Below, piece after piece: positions 59,793 to 64,000 of a stretch of 64,000 bases of DNA (the first letter of the stretch is position 1; every line of letters begins with the position of its first letter). The stretch comes from Epiperipatus broadwayi (taxonomy: Eukaryota > Onychophora > Udeonychophora > Euonychophora > Peripatidae): the NCBI GenBank assembly GCA_028023455.1, contig JAQFVV010006631.1, positions 248,001 through 312,000 of the forward strand, given 5' to 3'. The notes beneath the pieces were generated by a model. The model saw only the letters and a program-made list of their open reading frames with translations. It ran no database searches and was not told where the DNA came from. The position numbers and the translations under genes were made by a program.

Positions 59793-61572
59793 TGTAATAG
59801 TAAGTCACATGGTACACAGGACATTGGTATTTGGTACTGATTACTCTGACTAAATTACACATTCATGCCACAACCCCCCTTACTTTGTTATGTAGCACCA
59901 TAGTCTTGGAAATTATGCTACAAGTCGCCTGTTTGCCCTCCATAATATTATTCATTCAGCATTGATATGAAGCTTCAATCTAGTGTTGTAAGGCAATCTG
60001 CATAGAGAGCACATTATTGTTCATGACATAATATTATGTATTAAGTATATTTCACAGTTTTGTAATTCTTGTAAGATTTAGCTATTAGCAAACAAAATGC
60101 CATACAATAATTAAGGCATGAGTAGAAACCTTACATATTAACTTGTAATAAACGAAATTTAAATAATTTTAAGGTTCATAAAAGCTGAGAACCTGTATTG
60201 AAATCCACTCATCATTGTAAAACACATGTGGGTGTGTACATCTTAATGCATTTATATTTGGCATTATTTATTTTATATTTTAATAATTAAATATTTTAAA
60301 ACTTATAAATGTTTAGTGTATTATTCACAACTTATTACTAAATCTTATCCAAATCTACTCTAATTTACTATTAATTATTAAAATATGCATTATCTAGACA
60401 GCTATATATGTGTGTGTCTTGTTAATTCATTGAGAATTTAGTTATTATTCCCGGAGTGTCTGCTTCACTATTTGCTACTGCCAGCATACAAATTAAAGTG
60501 AAACTCATGTGTAACATGGGAAATGTCATTCGTAGGGTAGTAAATCGTGGAGTAAAGGTGAATGAATTGAACATTATCTGATCTCTGAGTCTCACTATCT
60601 AAATTTAAACAATTTTATTGTGTTTCATGTATGTTGTAGATTTTGTTGAGTGATTGTACAAATCTTACTGTTACAATGTAAATTATTTGATTTATAAATT
60701 AAAATGAGAAAATGTATTATTTTACTTCTTTTACTTCTTTTATTTTCAATTTACTTTTTTAGCTAATGATAATCTAAAAAAATACTTTGTTGATTTAAAA
60801 AAAAAAAAACATACAAATCGATAAACCTGTGGTAGGGGCCTGCCCTGCTAATGGATAGGTAGAACTGAATTGTTTTCTTGGTAGAAATACAAGATGCTCT
60901 TAATTGATATTAGTGTCATGTGATCTGAATTCTACATTTTGAATGTTTTTCTAGGCATAGATGAGATACAGAATCTGGAATTTATATAACATGAGTGTTC
61001 TTGTAAAAAAAAAAAATAATTAACTGTAAAATTAGTAAGTTTTAATTTGACACTTATATATATCTTCGATCGATTTTTTTTTACAATTTTTACAAAAATG
61101 AGACTTACAAGTTATAAATTTAAGTGTTAATTTTATAACCTGCATGATTTAATAATTCATGTTAAACTTTTATATATTTTAAATATCTACAATTTTTATA
61201 TGTTAATGATGCTTTTTATTTGTTAAAAATATGTTGGCTTCTTTTGTAACATGTGTTAATGCATGTTAGCTTTTTATATTTTTAAAATATTCTTTTTTAT
61301 CATGAAATCTCTGATGCATTTTGTAAAGTTTTGCTTGACAATATTTCTAAATTAATAATATTTTGGCTATTTTTTTTATGCAATCTCAAATCTATATGTG
61401 TTGCTTTTAATTGATTTTATAGTCACATGACCTCAGTTTTAAATTTTTATGTTTTACCTTTTTTTTATTATGCATCTCAGATATATTTTATAAAGTTTTG
61501 CTTGATAAGATTTCTAATGTTTTTACATCTTCTTTTTTTTTTTTTTATTATGCAATCTCTGTGTGTGTTAAT

Positions 61573-63500
<1,928 letters not shown>

Positions 63501-63547
63501 TGGAGAGAAAAGGGTTAACAGATATTTTTCTTCCCCCTTCTTGTGAA

Positions 63548-63555
63548 TATAAAAG
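63548..63555 (+). promoter_or_regulatory. TATA-box candidate
   Basis: TATAAAAG followed by GGGAGGG stands out in a locally G-rich block (63450-63620). A start site would fall near 63578. Either a gene upstream region or an LTR promoter whose body lies beyond the window; no ORF supports it. Confidence 0.3.
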
Positions 63556-63815
63556 GGGAGGGAAAAAATGAATCAGGGGAACTTTTGCTAATTCAGAATG
63601 AGGGGGCTAACTCAATTAATTTATCTCTTAAAGGTTTCTCCAAAATTTTTTTTAATTTTCTTTCTCAGAGTTTAATAATGTGTTTAAGTTTACAGTATAA
63701 CCAAAGTATGAATTTCTAATTCATATATGTGCACATTTTTCTCCCACAAGTCAAATATGAAAGAAATCAACTTTTAATAAGATATTCTATGCTGAATCCC
63801 ACAATCTGTCTAGTT

Positions 63816-63985
63816 GGATTAGTAAAAATTCACGTAAGGAGAGAACTATCAAACTTTTGTATGATATTGAAAGACCAATTCATATTGCAATAATTATTTG
63901 GCTGGTTAAAATTCATTTGAAGAAACCACAGCAAACCTCTGTATGATGTTTATGAGCTAATTTGTGTTTGATAATCCGAACCTAC
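63816..63985. repeat. Imperfect two-copy tandem repeat, 84-bp unit
   Basis: GGATTAGTAAAAATTCAC at 63816 and GGCTGGTTAAAATTCATT at 63900 begin two units that also share AACT.T.TGTATGAT and GA.CAATT/GCTAATT. The window ends just after. Confidence 0.55.
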
Positions 63986-64000
63986 TTGTCTATATTTTGA

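Larger units (their letters stand above)
57760..61572. repeat. Giant inverted repeat, right arm
   Basis: Reverse complement of 53945-57515 with the extra 346-bp ribozyme element at 59435-59780. It ends in T-rich tandem repeats (61300-61560) that mirror 53945-54240, then TGTGTGTTAATAAATTT. Confidence 0.85.

Overview
The window is an AT-rich, gene-poor piece of an animal nuclear genome. Long (TA)n runs, GATA/GACA microsatellites, a Penelope-like retroelement, an RTE-type LINE tail, tRNA-derived SINE-like repeats and hammerhead-ribozyme repeats together suggest a lophotrochozoan, probably a mollusc and perhaps a cephalopod. That assignment is inference; no species-specific gene is visible. The only convincing intact protein gene is a 340-residue seven-transmembrane receptor at 28583-29605 (+), with a likely splice acceptor just upstream.

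Layout. 1-2300 is an old repeat whose diverged relative lies at about 32960-35570. 3181-5680 holds a broken Penelope-like element whose two halves diverge from each other, followed by a G-rich and GATA/GACA microsatellite. 8045-8284 is a decayed LINE 3' end. 9299-10675, 11142-12438, 28101-28325 and 51657-52873 belong to one repeat superfamily (units of about 369-430 bp) that carries type I hammerhead ribozyme motifs; at 28101-28325 the core is deleted. A second ribozyme family (about 346 bp, 12-bp target duplications) is at 21932-22584 and 59435-59780. 16281-16848 and 25467-25868 are smaller foldback elements. 39100-44772 is an LTR retrotransposon on the minus strand with a coiled-coil gag-like ORF and no visible pol. 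46705-47140 is a cluster of LTR/primer-site-like motifs. 52874-53373 is a 500-base assembly gap. 53945-61572 is one giant diverged inverted repeat with arms of about 3.6-3.8 kb.

Main result. I count fifteen hammerhead-like motifs read by eye (about seven with a complete core). Two features stand out. First, a 369-bp direct array carries one minus-strand hammerhead per unit, so its transcripts could be cut to unit length, like metazoan retrozymes or ribozyme satellites. Second, most other ribozyme repeats, and the Penelope-like element, sit as divergent inverted dimers: minus units on the left, plus units on the right (--++ or -+). A possible explanation is reverse transcription of unit-length or circular ribozyme RNAs by a Penelope-type enzyme, with template jumping or foldback during insertion. 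In the giant inverted repeat, one arm has a 346-bp ribozyme element and the other keeps the matching empty site, which gives exact element ends and an order of events.

Limits. Everything was read by eye. No alignments, folding energies, divergence values or database searches were run.
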